Assembly: GCF_033898525.1 (NCBI RefSeq)
Contig: NZ_JAXAFJ010000007.1
Coordinates: forward strand, 115,604-179,603
DNA length: 64,000 nt
From: Flaviflagellibacter rhizophilus
GTDB taxonomy: Bacteria > Pseudomonadota > Alphaproteobacteria > Rhizobiales > Methylopilaceae
Reading direction: 5' to 3'
Positions 50,817-59,236 of this stretch are shown piece after piece. Both the position numbers and the translations under genes were made by a program. Within the stretch, counting starts at the first letter, position 1, and each line of letters starts with the position of its first letter. Under the pieces are notes generated by a model. That model saw only the letters and a list, made by a program, of their open reading frames with translations, had not been told where the DNA came from and did not search any database.

Positions 50817-53735
50817 ATGACCGACACCGCTGCCGCCGCGTTCGACTATTCCGAAACGCTGTTCCTGCCCAAGACCGATTTCGCCATGCGCGCGGAACTG
50901 CCCAAGCGCGAGCCGGGCATTCTGGCGCGCTGGAAGGAGTTGGAGATCTACCGGCGGCTCCGCGAGAAGTCGGAAGGGCGCGAGAAGTTCGTGCTGCACG
51001 ACGGGCCTCCCTACGCCAACGGCCATCTCCACATCGGACACGCGCTGAACAAGGTGCTGAAGGATTTCGTGGTTCGCACCAAGCAGATGGGCGGCTTCGA
51101 TGCGCCCTATGTGCCGGGCTGGGACTGCCACGGCCTTCCGATCGAATGGCGCGTGGAAGAGGAATACCGCGCCGCCGGCAAGAACAAGGACGAGGTGCCG
51201 GTCGTCGACTTCCGCCGCGAATGCCGCGCCTATGCCGAGAAATGGGTCGGCATCCAGAGCGAGGAATTCCAGCGGCTGGGCGTCGAGGGCGATTGGGACA
51301 ACCCCTACACCACGATGAAATTCCGCTCCGAGGCGGTGATTGCGTCCGAACTGATGAAGTTCGCGGCCAGCGGCCAGCTTTATCGCGGTTCGAAGCCGGT
51401 GATGTGGTCCATCGTGGAGCGCACCGCCTTGGCCGAGGCCGAGGTGGAGTACGCCGAGCACACCAGCCACACGATCTTCGTGAAGTTCCCGGTGGCGTCG
51501 GAGGGAGATCTTGCCGGTGCATCCGTCGTCATCTGGACGACGACGCCGTGGACCATCCCGGCGAACCGCGCAGTCGCCTTTGCCGAGAACATCGCGTACG
51601 GCCTGTACGAGGTGACGGCGGCACCGGACGACAACTGGAGCCGTGTCGGCGACCGCATCCTGCTGGCGCAGGACCTCGCAGAGACCGCGTTCAAGGCCGG
51701 CCGAATCGAGGAAGCCGTCCTCGTGCGCACCGTGACCTCGGCGGAACTCGACGGCCTCATCCTGCGTCACCCGCTGCATGCTCAGGGCTACGGGTTCAAG
51801 GTGCCCGTCCTGCCGGCGGATTTTGTGACCGCCGATACCGGCACGGGCTTCGTCCACACGGCCCCCGGCCATGGTGCGGACGACTACATCCTCTGGATCA
51901 AGTCGCAGCGCCGCATCGCGGCGCTCGGCATCGACACCAATGTCCCGCACACGGTGCAGCCCGATGGCGGCTACTTCGCGGACGTGCCGGTGTTCGGTGA
52001 CGCGGGCGTGCGCGTGCTGGATGACAAGGGCAAGGATGGCGGCGCGAACGATGCCGTCATCAAGGCCCTCACCGAAGCCGGTGCGCTATTGGCGCGCGGC
52101 CGCCTGCGTCATCAATATCCGCACTCCTGGCGCTCGAAGGCGCCGTTGATCTTCCGCAACACGCCGCAATGGTTCATCGCCATGGACCGGGTGCTGGACC
52201 GTGGCGAGGGCGACACCCTGCGCGCCCGCGCGCTCAACGCCATCGCCGACACGCAGTTTTACCCGCCTGCGGGCGAGAACCGGCTGCGCGGCATGATCGA
52301 GGCCCGGCCAGACTGGGTCATCTCCCGCCAGCGGGCCTGGGGCGTGCCGATCACCGTGTTCGTCAGCAAGACGACGGGCGACATCCTCAACGATGAGCGC
52401 GTCAACGCCCGCATCCGCGAGGCCTTCGAGGCCGAGGGTGCGGATGCGTGGTTTGCGGATCGCGATGGCGCGCGCTTCCTCGGCAATGATTATTCCGTCG
52501 ATGATTACGAGAAGGTCCATGACATCCTCGATGTCTGGTTCGACTCGGGCTCCACGCACGCCTTCGTGCTGGAAGGCGATCCGGCGCTGCAGGCCCCTGC
52601 CGACATGTACCTCGAAGGCTCGGACCAGCATCGCGGCTGGTTCCATTCGTCTCTGCTGGAAAGCTGCGGCACGCGTGGGCAGGCGCCTTACCTGAGCCTG
52701 CTGACCCACGGCTTCGTGCTGGACGAGCAGGGCCGCAAGATGTCGAAGTCGCTGGGCAACACCACGACGCCGCAGGACGTGATCGCCAAATCGGGTGCCG
52801 ACATCCTGCGCCTGTGGGTGGCCGCGTCCGATTATTCCGATGATCTGCGCATCGGGCAGGAGATCCTGAAGACCTCCGTCGACACCTATCGCAAGCTGCG
52901 CAACACGTTGCGCTGGATGCTGGGGGCGCTGACCCATTTCGACCCCTCGCGCCGGGTCGAAGCCCCCGACATGCCGGAAGCCGAGCGCTACATCCTGCAC
53001 GAACTGTGGATGCTGGAGCAGGCGGTTCTGGAAGGCTACGACACCTACAATTTCCGCCAGTCGCTGCACGCGCTGATGAACTTCTGCACGAACGAGCTGT
53101 CCGCGTTCTACTTCGACATCCGCAAGGATGCGCTGTACTGCGATCCCATCTCCTCGCATGCCCGGGCATCCGCTCTGACGGTCATCGACCACATCTTCGA
53201 TTGCCTCGTGCGCTGGCTTGCTCCCATCATCCCCTTCACCACCGAAGAGGCCTGGAGCCTTCTGCATCCGGGCACCGAAAGCTCCGTGCATCTGGAGGAC
53301 TTCACTCCGGTTCCCGACAGCTGGCGCGACGATGACCTTGCCGCGAAATGGGCGAAGATCCGGCAGGTGCGCCGTGTCGTCACCGGCGCTCTGGAGATCG
53401 AACGGGCGAACAAGAGACTTGGATCGAGTCTTGAAGCCGCGCCCGATGTCTATGTTTCCGATGCCGCTCTGGTCGAGGCCTTCGCCGGCGTCGATCTCGC
53501 CGAGGTGTGCATCACGTCGGCTGCACGCCTGATCCAGCAGGAGGGCCCCGGCGAGGCCTTCCGGCTCGACGACGTAGCGGGTGTGGCCGTCGTGTCCCTG
53601 AAGGCGGAAGGCCGCAAATGCGCGCGGTCCTGGAAGATCCTGCCGGAGGTCGGCTCGGATCCGGAGTTTCCGGATCTGACCCCGAGGGACGCCGAGGCCA
53701 TGCGCGAGTGGCAGTCTGCGCGGTCGGCGGCGTGA
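50817..53735 (+). CDS. ileS: isoleucyl-tRNA synthetase
   Basis: A 972-residue class I synthetase. HIGH is at about 72-75 (GHLHIGHALNK) and KMSKS at about 641-645. The editing domain lies between them (WTTTPWTIPANRAVAF, FVTADTGTGFVHTAPGHG). The C-terminal zinc knuckle typical of the E. coli enzyme is degraded: only KCARSW remains of the first CxxC pair and the second pair is absent. The stop overlaps the lspA GTG (GTGA). Confidence 0.97.
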   Translation: MTDTAAAAFDYSETLFLPKTDFAMRAELPKREPGILARWKELEIYRRLREKSEGREKFVLHDGPPYANGHLHIGHALNKVLKDFVVRTKQMGGFDAPYVPGWDCHGLPIEWRVEEEYRAAGKNKDEVPVVDFRRECRAYAEKWVGIQSEEFQRLGVEGDWDNPYTTMKFRSEAVIASELMKFAASGQLYRGSKPVMWSIVERTALAEAEVEYAEHTSHTIFVKFPVASEGDLAGASVVIWTTTPWTIPANRAVAFAENIAYGLYEVTAAPDDNWSRVGDRILLAQDLAETAFKAGRIEEAVLVRTVTSAELDGLILRHPLHAQGYGFKVPVLPADFVTADTGTGFVHTAPGHGADDYILWIKSQRRIAALGIDTNVPHTVQPDGGYFADVPVFGDAGVRVLDDKGKDGGANDAVIKALTEAGALLARGRLRHQYPHSWRSKAPLIFRNTPQWFIAMDRVLDRGEGDTLRARALNAIADTQFYPPAGENRLRGMIEARPDWVISRQRAWGVPITVFVSKTTGDILNDERVNARIREAFEAEGADAWFADRDGARFLGNDYSVDDYEKVHDILDVWFDSGSTHAFVLEGDPALQAPADMYLEGSDQHRGWFHSSLLESCGTRGQAPYLSLLTHGFVLDEQGRKMSKSLGNTTTPQDVIAKSGADILRLWVAASDYSDDLRIGQEILKTSVDTYRKLRNTLRWMLGALTHFDPSRRVEAPDMPEAERYILHELWMLEQAVLEGYDTYNFRQSLHALMNFCTNELSAFYFDIRKDALYCDPISSHARASALTVIDHIFDCLVRWLAPIIPFTTEEAWSLLHPGTESSVHLEDFTPVPDSWRDDDLAAKWAKIRQVRRVVTGALEIERANKRLGSSLEAAPDVYVSDAALVEAFAGVDLAEVCITSAARLIQQEGPGEAFRLDDVAGVAVVSLKAEGRKCARSWKILPEVGSDPEFPDLTPRDAEAMREWQSARSAA

Positions 53736-54244
53736 GAGGGGCGCTTCGCACCGGAATCCTGACGGCGGCCCTTACCTTGGCCGCCGACCAGATCACAAAG
53801 CTGTGGGTGCTGTTCGGCTATGAAATCGCCGACCGGGGGCGGGTGCAGGTGCTGCCCTTCATCGACTTCGTGATGGTGTGGAACCGCGGCGTCTCCTACG
53901 GGATGTTCCAGCAGGAGACCACGCTCGGCCGGCTGGTGCTGCTTGCGGTCACTGTGGCGGCCGTTGTTTTCCTCAGCGTCTGGATGGCGCGGGAAAGCTC
54001 GCGCTTCACCTCGTTCGGCCTGGGGCTCGTCCTCGGCGGCGCCATCGGCAACGGCATCGACCGTGCCGCCTACGGAGCCGTGGCGGACTTCGTCCTGCTG
54101 CACGCCGGCGGGTTCGAGTGGTACGTGTTCAACATTGCCGATGCGGCAATCGTTGTCGGCGCCGCTTTGCTCTTGTATGGTGCCTTTTGGCGGGGCAACG
54201 GGTCGGCAGAGGCGAAAACGTCCACGACCCGCATTGAAGGTTGA
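53732..54244 (+). CDS. lspA: lipoprotein signal peptidase
   Basis: A 170-residue inner-membrane aspartic peptidase with four hydrophobic segments. Catalytic Asp residues are in GNGIDRAAYGAVADFV and FNIADAAIVVG, and NRGVSYGMF is the other conserved loop. It cleaves signal peptides of prolipoproteins after lipid attachment. It starts at a GTG overlapping the ileS stop by 4 bases; the longer frame upstream is a shadow of ileS. Confidence 0.95.
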   Translation: MRGALRTGILTAALTLAADQITKLWVLFGYEIADRGRVQVLPFIDFVMVWNRGVSYGMFQQETTLGRLVLLAVTVAAVVFLSVWMARESSRFTSFGLGLVLGGAIGNGIDRAAYGAVADFVLLHAGGFEWYVFNIADAAIVVGAALLLYGAFWRGNGSAEAKTSTTRIEG

Positions 54245-54286
54245 GGCGGCGCATGCGCTGCCCGTAACGGGACCAGGCCTGACGAT

Positions 54287-54910
54287 ATGAAAACCGTTTT
54301 CTCTGCTGTGGCCACCGCCGCGTTGCTGACCGTCCTCGGCGCGCCCGCGCATGCCCAGACGTTCGAGAACATCATGACCGATCTGGGCCTTCAGAAGAAG
54401 AAGGAGCAGTTCATCAACTATGGTGAGCGCGCGCCTCTGGTGCTGCCGCCGACCTATGATCAATTGCCCCCGCCGGAAGACAGCAAGGGCCTGACCGCCG
54501 CGAATGCGCAATGGCCGAAGGATCCTGACGCTGCCCGTCGCGCACAGGAACTCGCGGACGAGGAAATTCCGGACCAGTTCAAGCGGAAATACACCGAGAA
54601 CGCGGCCGAGGAGATCTACGCGATCAACCGGCAGGAACGTCGCGTGATCGGCCAGCCGCAGGGGCAGGACTACGTGCCCGCTTCAGCGCGCGAAAACCAG
54701 CTTCTGTCGCCGCAGGAATTGCGCGCCGCGAAGAAGGTGAAGAAGGAAGACCCAACGGTCTTCGTGCAGGAGCCGGAGCGCAAGCGCATTACCGATCCGC
54801 CAGTGGGTTACCGCACGCCCTCGCCGAACCAGCCCTATGTGCCGGGCGAGGTGGACGAGAACGGCAAGCCCAAGCAGGGCCTGCTGTCGAAGCTCAATCC
54901 GTTCAAATAA
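54287..54910 (+). CDS. DUF3035-like exported protein
   Basis: A 207-residue protein with a signal peptide (cleaved after AHA-Q). YGERAPLVLPPTYDQLPPP resembles the RAPLVLPP core of DUF3035 proteins, which in other alphaproteobacteria are lipoproteins of the outer-membrane region; here there is no lipobox cysteine. The rest is hydrophilic, Pro/Glu/Lys-rich and probably unstructured. It lies between lspA and the M16 peptidase pair, a recurring order in Hyphomicrobiales. Function is unknown. Confidence 0.7.
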   Translation: MKTVFSAVATAALLTVLGAPAHAQTFENIMTDLGLQKKKEQFINYGERAPLVLPPTYDQLPPPEDSKGLTAANAQWPKDPDAARRAQELADEEIPDQFKRKYTENAAEEIYAINRQERRVIGQPQGQDYVPASARENQLLSPQELRAAKKVKKEDPTVFVQEPERKRITDPPVGYRTPSPNQPYVPGEVDENGKPKQGLLSKLNPFK

Positions 54911-54922
54911 TCGCGTGAACGA

Positions 54923-54953
54923 GGTTCAAGGCCGCATTATGCGGCCTTGAACC
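54923..54953. terminator. perfect 14-bp hairpin after the DUF3035-like gene
   Basis: GGTTCAAGGCCGCA (54923-54936) and TGCGGCCTTGAACC (54940-54953) pair without mismatch around a TTA loop. There is no U tract on plus. It may terminate or attenuate transcription into the M16 genes, or protect the upstream mRNA end. Confidence 0.55.
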
Positions 54954-55032
54954 ATTCCAGCCGGCTGCTTTCTGCCCATATGATGGCATGGCCCCGGCGT
55001 TCCTCGCCTCGCGCACAGTCCCATCCGGATAT

Positions 55033-56412
55033 ATGAAGAAGCTCCTCCGCCTCATGACCCACGCATTGATCGGCGCTGCTGCGGCCACGCTCCCATTCGG
55101 TGGCGCAGCCCAGGCGCAGACTGCTCGCGCCACGGCACCGAATGTCGAGACGTTCACTCTCGATAACGGCCTCGACGTCGTGGTGGTGCCCGACCGTCGC
55201 GCCCCGGTGGTGACGCACATGATCTGGTATCGCGCCGGATCGGCGGACGAGCCCCCCGGCAAATCCGGCATCGCCCACTTCCTCGAGCACCTGATGTTCA
55301 AGGGCACCAAGAAGCACCCGGCGGGCGAGTTCTCGAACCAGGTGTCGGAGTTGGGTGGGCAGGAGAACGCCTTCACCTCCTACGACTACACGGCCTATTA
55401 CCAGCGCGTGCCGAAGACGGCCCTGAAGACCGTCATGGAATTCGAGGCGGACCGCATGACCGGTCTCGTGCTCACTGACGAGGTGGTGCTGCCGGAGCGA
55501 GACGTGATCCTCGAGGAGCGCCGCATGCGCACCGACAGCGATCCCTCTGCCCAGCTTTCCGAGGCGGTCTCCGCTGCCCTGTGGATGAACCATCCCTATG
55601 GCCTGCCCATCATCGGGTGGGAACACGAGATGCAGACGCTGAACCGTGACGACGCGATCGCGTTCTACGAGCGGTTCTACACGCCCAACAACGCGATCCT
55701 CGTCATCGCCGGCGATGTCGACAAGGCCGAGGTCGAGACCCTCGCCCGCGAGACCTATGGCGCGGTGCCGCGCCGTTTCGCGACGCCCGTCCGCAACCGG
55801 CCGACCGAGCCGCCGCAGCTTGCGGCCCGGCAGGTGGCGCTGGCCGATGCGCGCGTGCGCCAGCCAAGCGTGAGCCGCGTCTACCTTTCGCCGTCTTATC
55901 GGACCGCGGAGGGCGAGCAGGCCTATGCGCTTGATCTTCTGTCGGTGATCCTTGGCGGCGGTTCGACCAGCCGCCTCTACCGCTCCCTTGTGGTGGAGCA
56001 GGGCATCGCGGCCTCCGCCGGCGCTTACTACAGCGGCACGGCCCTCGATGCGAACCGCTTTGCGGTCTACGCATTGCCACGCCCGGGCGTGGAACTCACG
56101 GCGCTGGAGAAGGCGATCGATGCCGAGATCGGCCGGCTGACCCGCGATGGCGTCACGCCCGAGGAACTCGATCGCGCCAAGACGCGCCTGATCGCCGAGA
56201 CGATCTACGATCTCGACAACCAGACCTCCCTTGCCCGCACCTTCGGCGTGGCGCTGACGACCGGCATGAGCGTCGAGGACGTCGTGAATTGGCCCGAGCG
56301 CATCAAGGCCGTCACGGCTGAGGATGTCGCCGCTGCCGCGCGCACGGTGCTGGTGACTCGCCAGTCCGTAACGGGCCTTCTTGAACCCGCTCCGACGGGG
56401 GATCGCCCGTGA
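55033..56412 (+). CDS. M16 family zinc peptidase, active subunit
   Basis: A 459-residue exported protein from the ATG at 55033, with a signal peptide ending near AQAQ. The inverted zinc motif HxxEH is at 82-86 (AHFLEHLMF), followed by the GGQENAFTSYDYTAYY block, and a C-terminal M16 domain contains the GGGSTSRLYRSLV stretch. It likely forms a heterodimer with the product of the next gene. M16 peptidases degrade short peptides, including signal peptide remnants; the periplasmic substrate here is unknown. Confidence 0.93.
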   Translation: MKKLLRLMTHALIGAAAATLPFGGAAQAQTARATAPNVETFTLDNGLDVVVVPDRRAPVVTHMIWYRAGSADEPPGKSGIAHFLEHLMFKGTKKHPAGEFSNQVSELGGQENAFTSYDYTAYYQRVPKTALKTVMEFEADRMTGLVLTDEVVLPERDVILEERRMRTDSDPSAQLSEAVSAALWMNHPYGLPIIGWEHEMQTLNRDDAIAFYERFYTPNNAILVIAGDVDKAEVETLARETYGAVPRRFATPVRNRPTEPPQLAARQVALADARVRQPSVSRVYLSPSYRTAEGEQAYALDLLSVILGGGSTSRLYRSLVVEQGIAASAGAYYSGTALDANRFAVYALPRPGVELTALEKAIDAEIGRLTRDGVTPEELDRAKTRLIAETIYDLDNQTSLARTFGVALTTGMSVEDVVNWPERIKAVTAEDVAAAARTVLVTRQSVTGLLEPAPTGDRP

Positions 56413-57773
56413 TCGTCCGCGGTCTCCTAGTTATTGTGATGAGCTTCATGGTCGTTCAGGGCGCGGCAGCCGCCGCCAAGATTCAGCGCGTTATCTCCCC
56501 ATCCGGCATTGAGGCCTGGCTGGTCTCGGAGGACACGGTCCCCGTCATCGCCATGGACTTCGCCTTCCGTGGCGGCTCCGCGCAGGACGATGCGGCGAAG
56601 CCCGGCGTGGCGAACCTGCTCTCGGGCCTGCTCGACGAGGGTGCCGGCAACCTTGATTCGCAGGCCTTCCAGCAGCGGCTGGAAGAGACCTCCGTCGAGA
56701 TCGCTTTCGGTGCGACCCGTGACAGCTTCGACGGCAGCCTGAAGACGCTTTCCGAGAAGAAGGAGGACGCGTTCGAGCTCCTGCGCCTCGCGGTGACCGA
56801 AGCTCGGCTCGACGCAGAACCCATCGAGCGCATCCGCGCCCAGACGCTCGCACGTCTCCGGCACAACTCGACCGATCCCGGCGACATCGCGCAGGAGACC
56901 TTTGCTGCGAGCGCGTTCCCGGATCATCCCTACGGACTGCGCACCATCGGAACCGAGGAGAGTGTCGCGGCCATCACGCGCGACGATCTCGTTCAGTTCC
57001 GGGCCAACAACTTCGCGCGCTCCAACCTTGTCGTCGCCGTCGTCGGCGCCATCGATGCGGAAACGCTGGCACCCGCGCTCGACCGCATCTTCGGCGCGTT
57101 GCCGGCTGAACCCAAGCTCAAGCCCGTCGCCGAAATCTGGCCGAAGAATATCGGCCAGAACCAGGTTATCGATCTCGACGTGCCGCAGACCACGATCCTG
57201 TTCGGGCGCGGTGGCCTGATGCGCGAGGATCCGGACTACATCCCGGCCGTCGTGATGAACCACATCCTGGGCGGCGGCACCTTCACCTCGCGGCTCTTTA
57301 CCGAGGTGCGCGAGAAGCGCGGGCTGGCCTATTCGGTCTATTCCTATCTCGACCCGATGGAGCGTTCCGGTCTGCTGGCCGGCGGCGTGGCCACGAAGAA
57401 CGAGCGCGCGGGCGAGGCCATCGACCTGATCGAGGCGCAGTTCCGTTCGCTCAGCGAGGACGGACCGACAGAGGACGAACTGGCGAAGGCCAAGAAGTAC
57501 CTCACAGGGTCCTACGCGCTGAATTTCGACTCGTCGGCCAAGATCGCGCGCGGGCTCAAGCAGATCCGCCTGAACCATCTGCCGATCGATTACATCGACA
57601 ACCGCAACGCGCTGATCGAGGCGGTGACGGTGGACGACGTGAAGCGGGTGGCCAAGCGGCTGCTCGGTGACGGCCAGTTGCTCGTCGTCGCCGTCGGCAA
57701 GCCTGTCGGCTTCGGGTCGGCCTCGCGCGGCGGCGTGGCGCCCGAAGCGGCACGGGGTGCGGCAGCCGAATAG
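56409..57773 (+). CDS. M16 family peptidase-like protein, non-catalytic subunit
   Basis: A 454-residue exported protein; the GTG start overlaps the previous stop (GTGA). In the place of HxxEH it has GVANLLSGLLDEGAG, so the zinc site is lost. The C-terminal segment GGGTFTSRLFTEVREKRGLAYSVYS carries the R/Y pair that in two-chain M16 enzymes completes the active site of the partner (shown in overlap). It is therefore probably the partner subunit of the enzyme encoded just upstream. Confidence 0.92.
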   Translation: MIVRGLLVIVMSFMVVQGAAAAAKIQRVISPSGIEAWLVSEDTVPVIAMDFAFRGGSAQDDAAKPGVANLLSGLLDEGAGNLDSQAFQQRLEETSVEIAFGATRDSFDGSLKTLSEKKEDAFELLRLAVTEARLDAEPIERIRAQTLARLRHNSTDPGDIAQETFAASAFPDHPYGLRTIGTEESVAAITRDDLVQFRANNFARSNLVVAVVGAIDAETLAPALDRIFGALPAEPKLKPVAEIWPKNIGQNQVIDLDVPQTTILFGRGGLMREDPDYIPAVVMNHILGGGTFTSRLFTEVREKRGLAYSVYSYLDPMERSGLLAGGVATKNERAGEAIDLIEAQFRSLSEDGPTEDELAKAKKYLTGSYALNFDSSAKIARGLKQIRLNHLPIDYIDNRNALIEAVTVDDVKRVAKRLLGDGQLLVVAVGKPVGFGSASRGGVAPEAARGAAAE

Positions 57774-57856
57774 TTCTGAAGACGGACATGGCTGTCGTGT
57801 TGCCTTTGCGTGATCTGCGCTAGGTATTGGGCAAACATCCAGCACGGGGGAACCCC

Positions 57857-59170
57857 ATGTCCGTCACCCAGAACGTCGATCGCGCCTTCGCCTCCAGCAT
57901 CGGGGAGGGCGGTGTCGATGACGCAGCCTACAAGGCCCAGCTGGAACGTGCCGGCGCGGCCCTCGACTGGGTACGCGCCGCCTATCGCGACAACAGCCTG
58001 CCCATCCTGCGCATGGGCGAGACCACGGATGACCTGCCGGCAGTTCGCGAGATGGGTGCCAAGCTGCGTGCGGGTGCCACGGATCTCGTCTTTCTCGGCA
58101 CCGGCGGATCGAGCCTTGGCTGCCAGGCCCTTGTCCAGCTGGCCGACTACGCGGTGCCGGGGCTCGGGCTGTTCCGCTCCGGACCACGCCTCCACTTCCT
58201 CGACAATCTCGATCCCATCACGCTCGAAGTCCTGCTGACGAAGCTGCCGCTCGAGACGACGCATTTCCTCGCGACATCGAAGTCTGGCGGCACGGGCGAG
58301 ACGCTGCTGCAGTGCATCGCCGTCATCGCTGCGCTGAAGGCGGCAGGTCTCGGCGATAGCATCGGCCAGCGCATGTTCGGCATCTCCGAGCCTGAGGCCG
58401 GCAAGCGCAATGCCCTGCGGGGATTGCTGGAGCCGTTCGGCGTCCAGTTCCTGGAGCACCACACCGGCGTCGGCGGCCGGTTCTCCGTCCTGACCAATGT
58501 AGGCCTGCTGCCGGCCTTCGCGGCTGGCCTCGACATCGACGCCATCCGCGCCGGTGCGGCGGCGGCTATGAAGCCCATCCTCGACGGCGCCGATCCGGCC
58601 GATGTGCCCCCGGCTGTCGGTGCGGCGCTGCAAATGGCGGCGGCAGATGGCGGCCGCAACATCACGGTGATGATGGCGTATGCCGACCGGCTTGAGCGCA
58701 CCAATGCCTGGTGGGTCCAGCTCTGGTCGGAGAGCCTGGGCAAGGACGGCAAGGGCACGACGCCGCTGCGCGCGCTCGGCCCCGTCGACCAGCACAGCCA
58801 GTTGCAACTGCATCTCGGCGGTCCGAAGGACAAACTGTTCACGGTGGTCACGGTCGATGTCGCCGGCTTCGGGCCGAAGCTGGACAAGGAGCTGTCGGAA
58901 CTTGCGGGCGAGCCCCTGTTCGCCGGCAAGACCGTTGGCGATCTCGTGGCCGCACAGGGCCGCGCCACGGCCGACACTTTGGCGAAGAACGGCCGCCCCG
59001 TGCGGACGATCCACTTCGATGAGCTGGACGAGCATTCGCTCGGTGAGTTCCTGATGAACTTCATGATCGAGACGATCATCGCCGGCCAGTTGCTGGGCGT
59101 GGACGCGTTCGACCAGCCAGCGGTGGAAGAGGGCAAGATCCTCGCCAAGAAGTATCTCGCCGAGAGCTGA
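57857..59170 (+). CDS. pgi: glucose-6-phosphate isomerase
   Basis: A 437-residue SIS-fold isomerase from the ATG at 57857. Segments seen are FLGTGGSSLGCQALV, FLATSKSGGTGETL and GPVDQHSQLQLHLGGPKDK. It is shorter than the E. coli enzyme (549 residues) and belongs to the compact alphaproteobacterial form. It interconverts glucose-6-phosphate and fructose-6-phosphate. No glycolytic partner gene is nearby; mutL follows after 66 bases. Confidence 0.93.
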   Translation: MSVTQNVDRAFASSIGEGGVDDAAYKAQLERAGAALDWVRAAYRDNSLPILRMGETTDDLPAVREMGAKLRAGATDLVFLGTGGSSLGCQALVQLADYAVPGLGLFRSGPRLHFLDNLDPITLEVLLTKLPLETTHFLATSKSGGTGETLLQCIAVIAALKAAGLGDSIGQRMFGISEPEAGKRNALRGLLEPFGVQFLEHHTGVGGRFSVLTNVGLLPAFAAGLDIDAIRAGAAAAMKPILDGADPADVPPAVGAALQMAAADGGRNITVMMAYADRLERTNAWWVQLWSESLGKDGKGTTPLRALGPVDQHSQLQLHLGGPKDKLFTVVTVDVAGFGPKLDKELSELAGEPLFAGKTVGDLVAAQGRATADTLAKNGRPVRTIHFDELDEHSLGEFLMNFMIETIIAGQLLGVDAFDQPAVEEGKILAKKYLAES

Positions 59171-59236
59171 ACGACGGGCCTACCGGATCAAGGTCGCCCT
59201 TGCTGCCTGACGGTGCAGGGGTGATCATCGGGAATC

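Noticed and set aside
57800..57826. Possible pgi promoter (TTGCCT and TAGGTA)
   Set aside because: The spacing is 15 bases, shorter than expected for sigma-70, and no other support is present.
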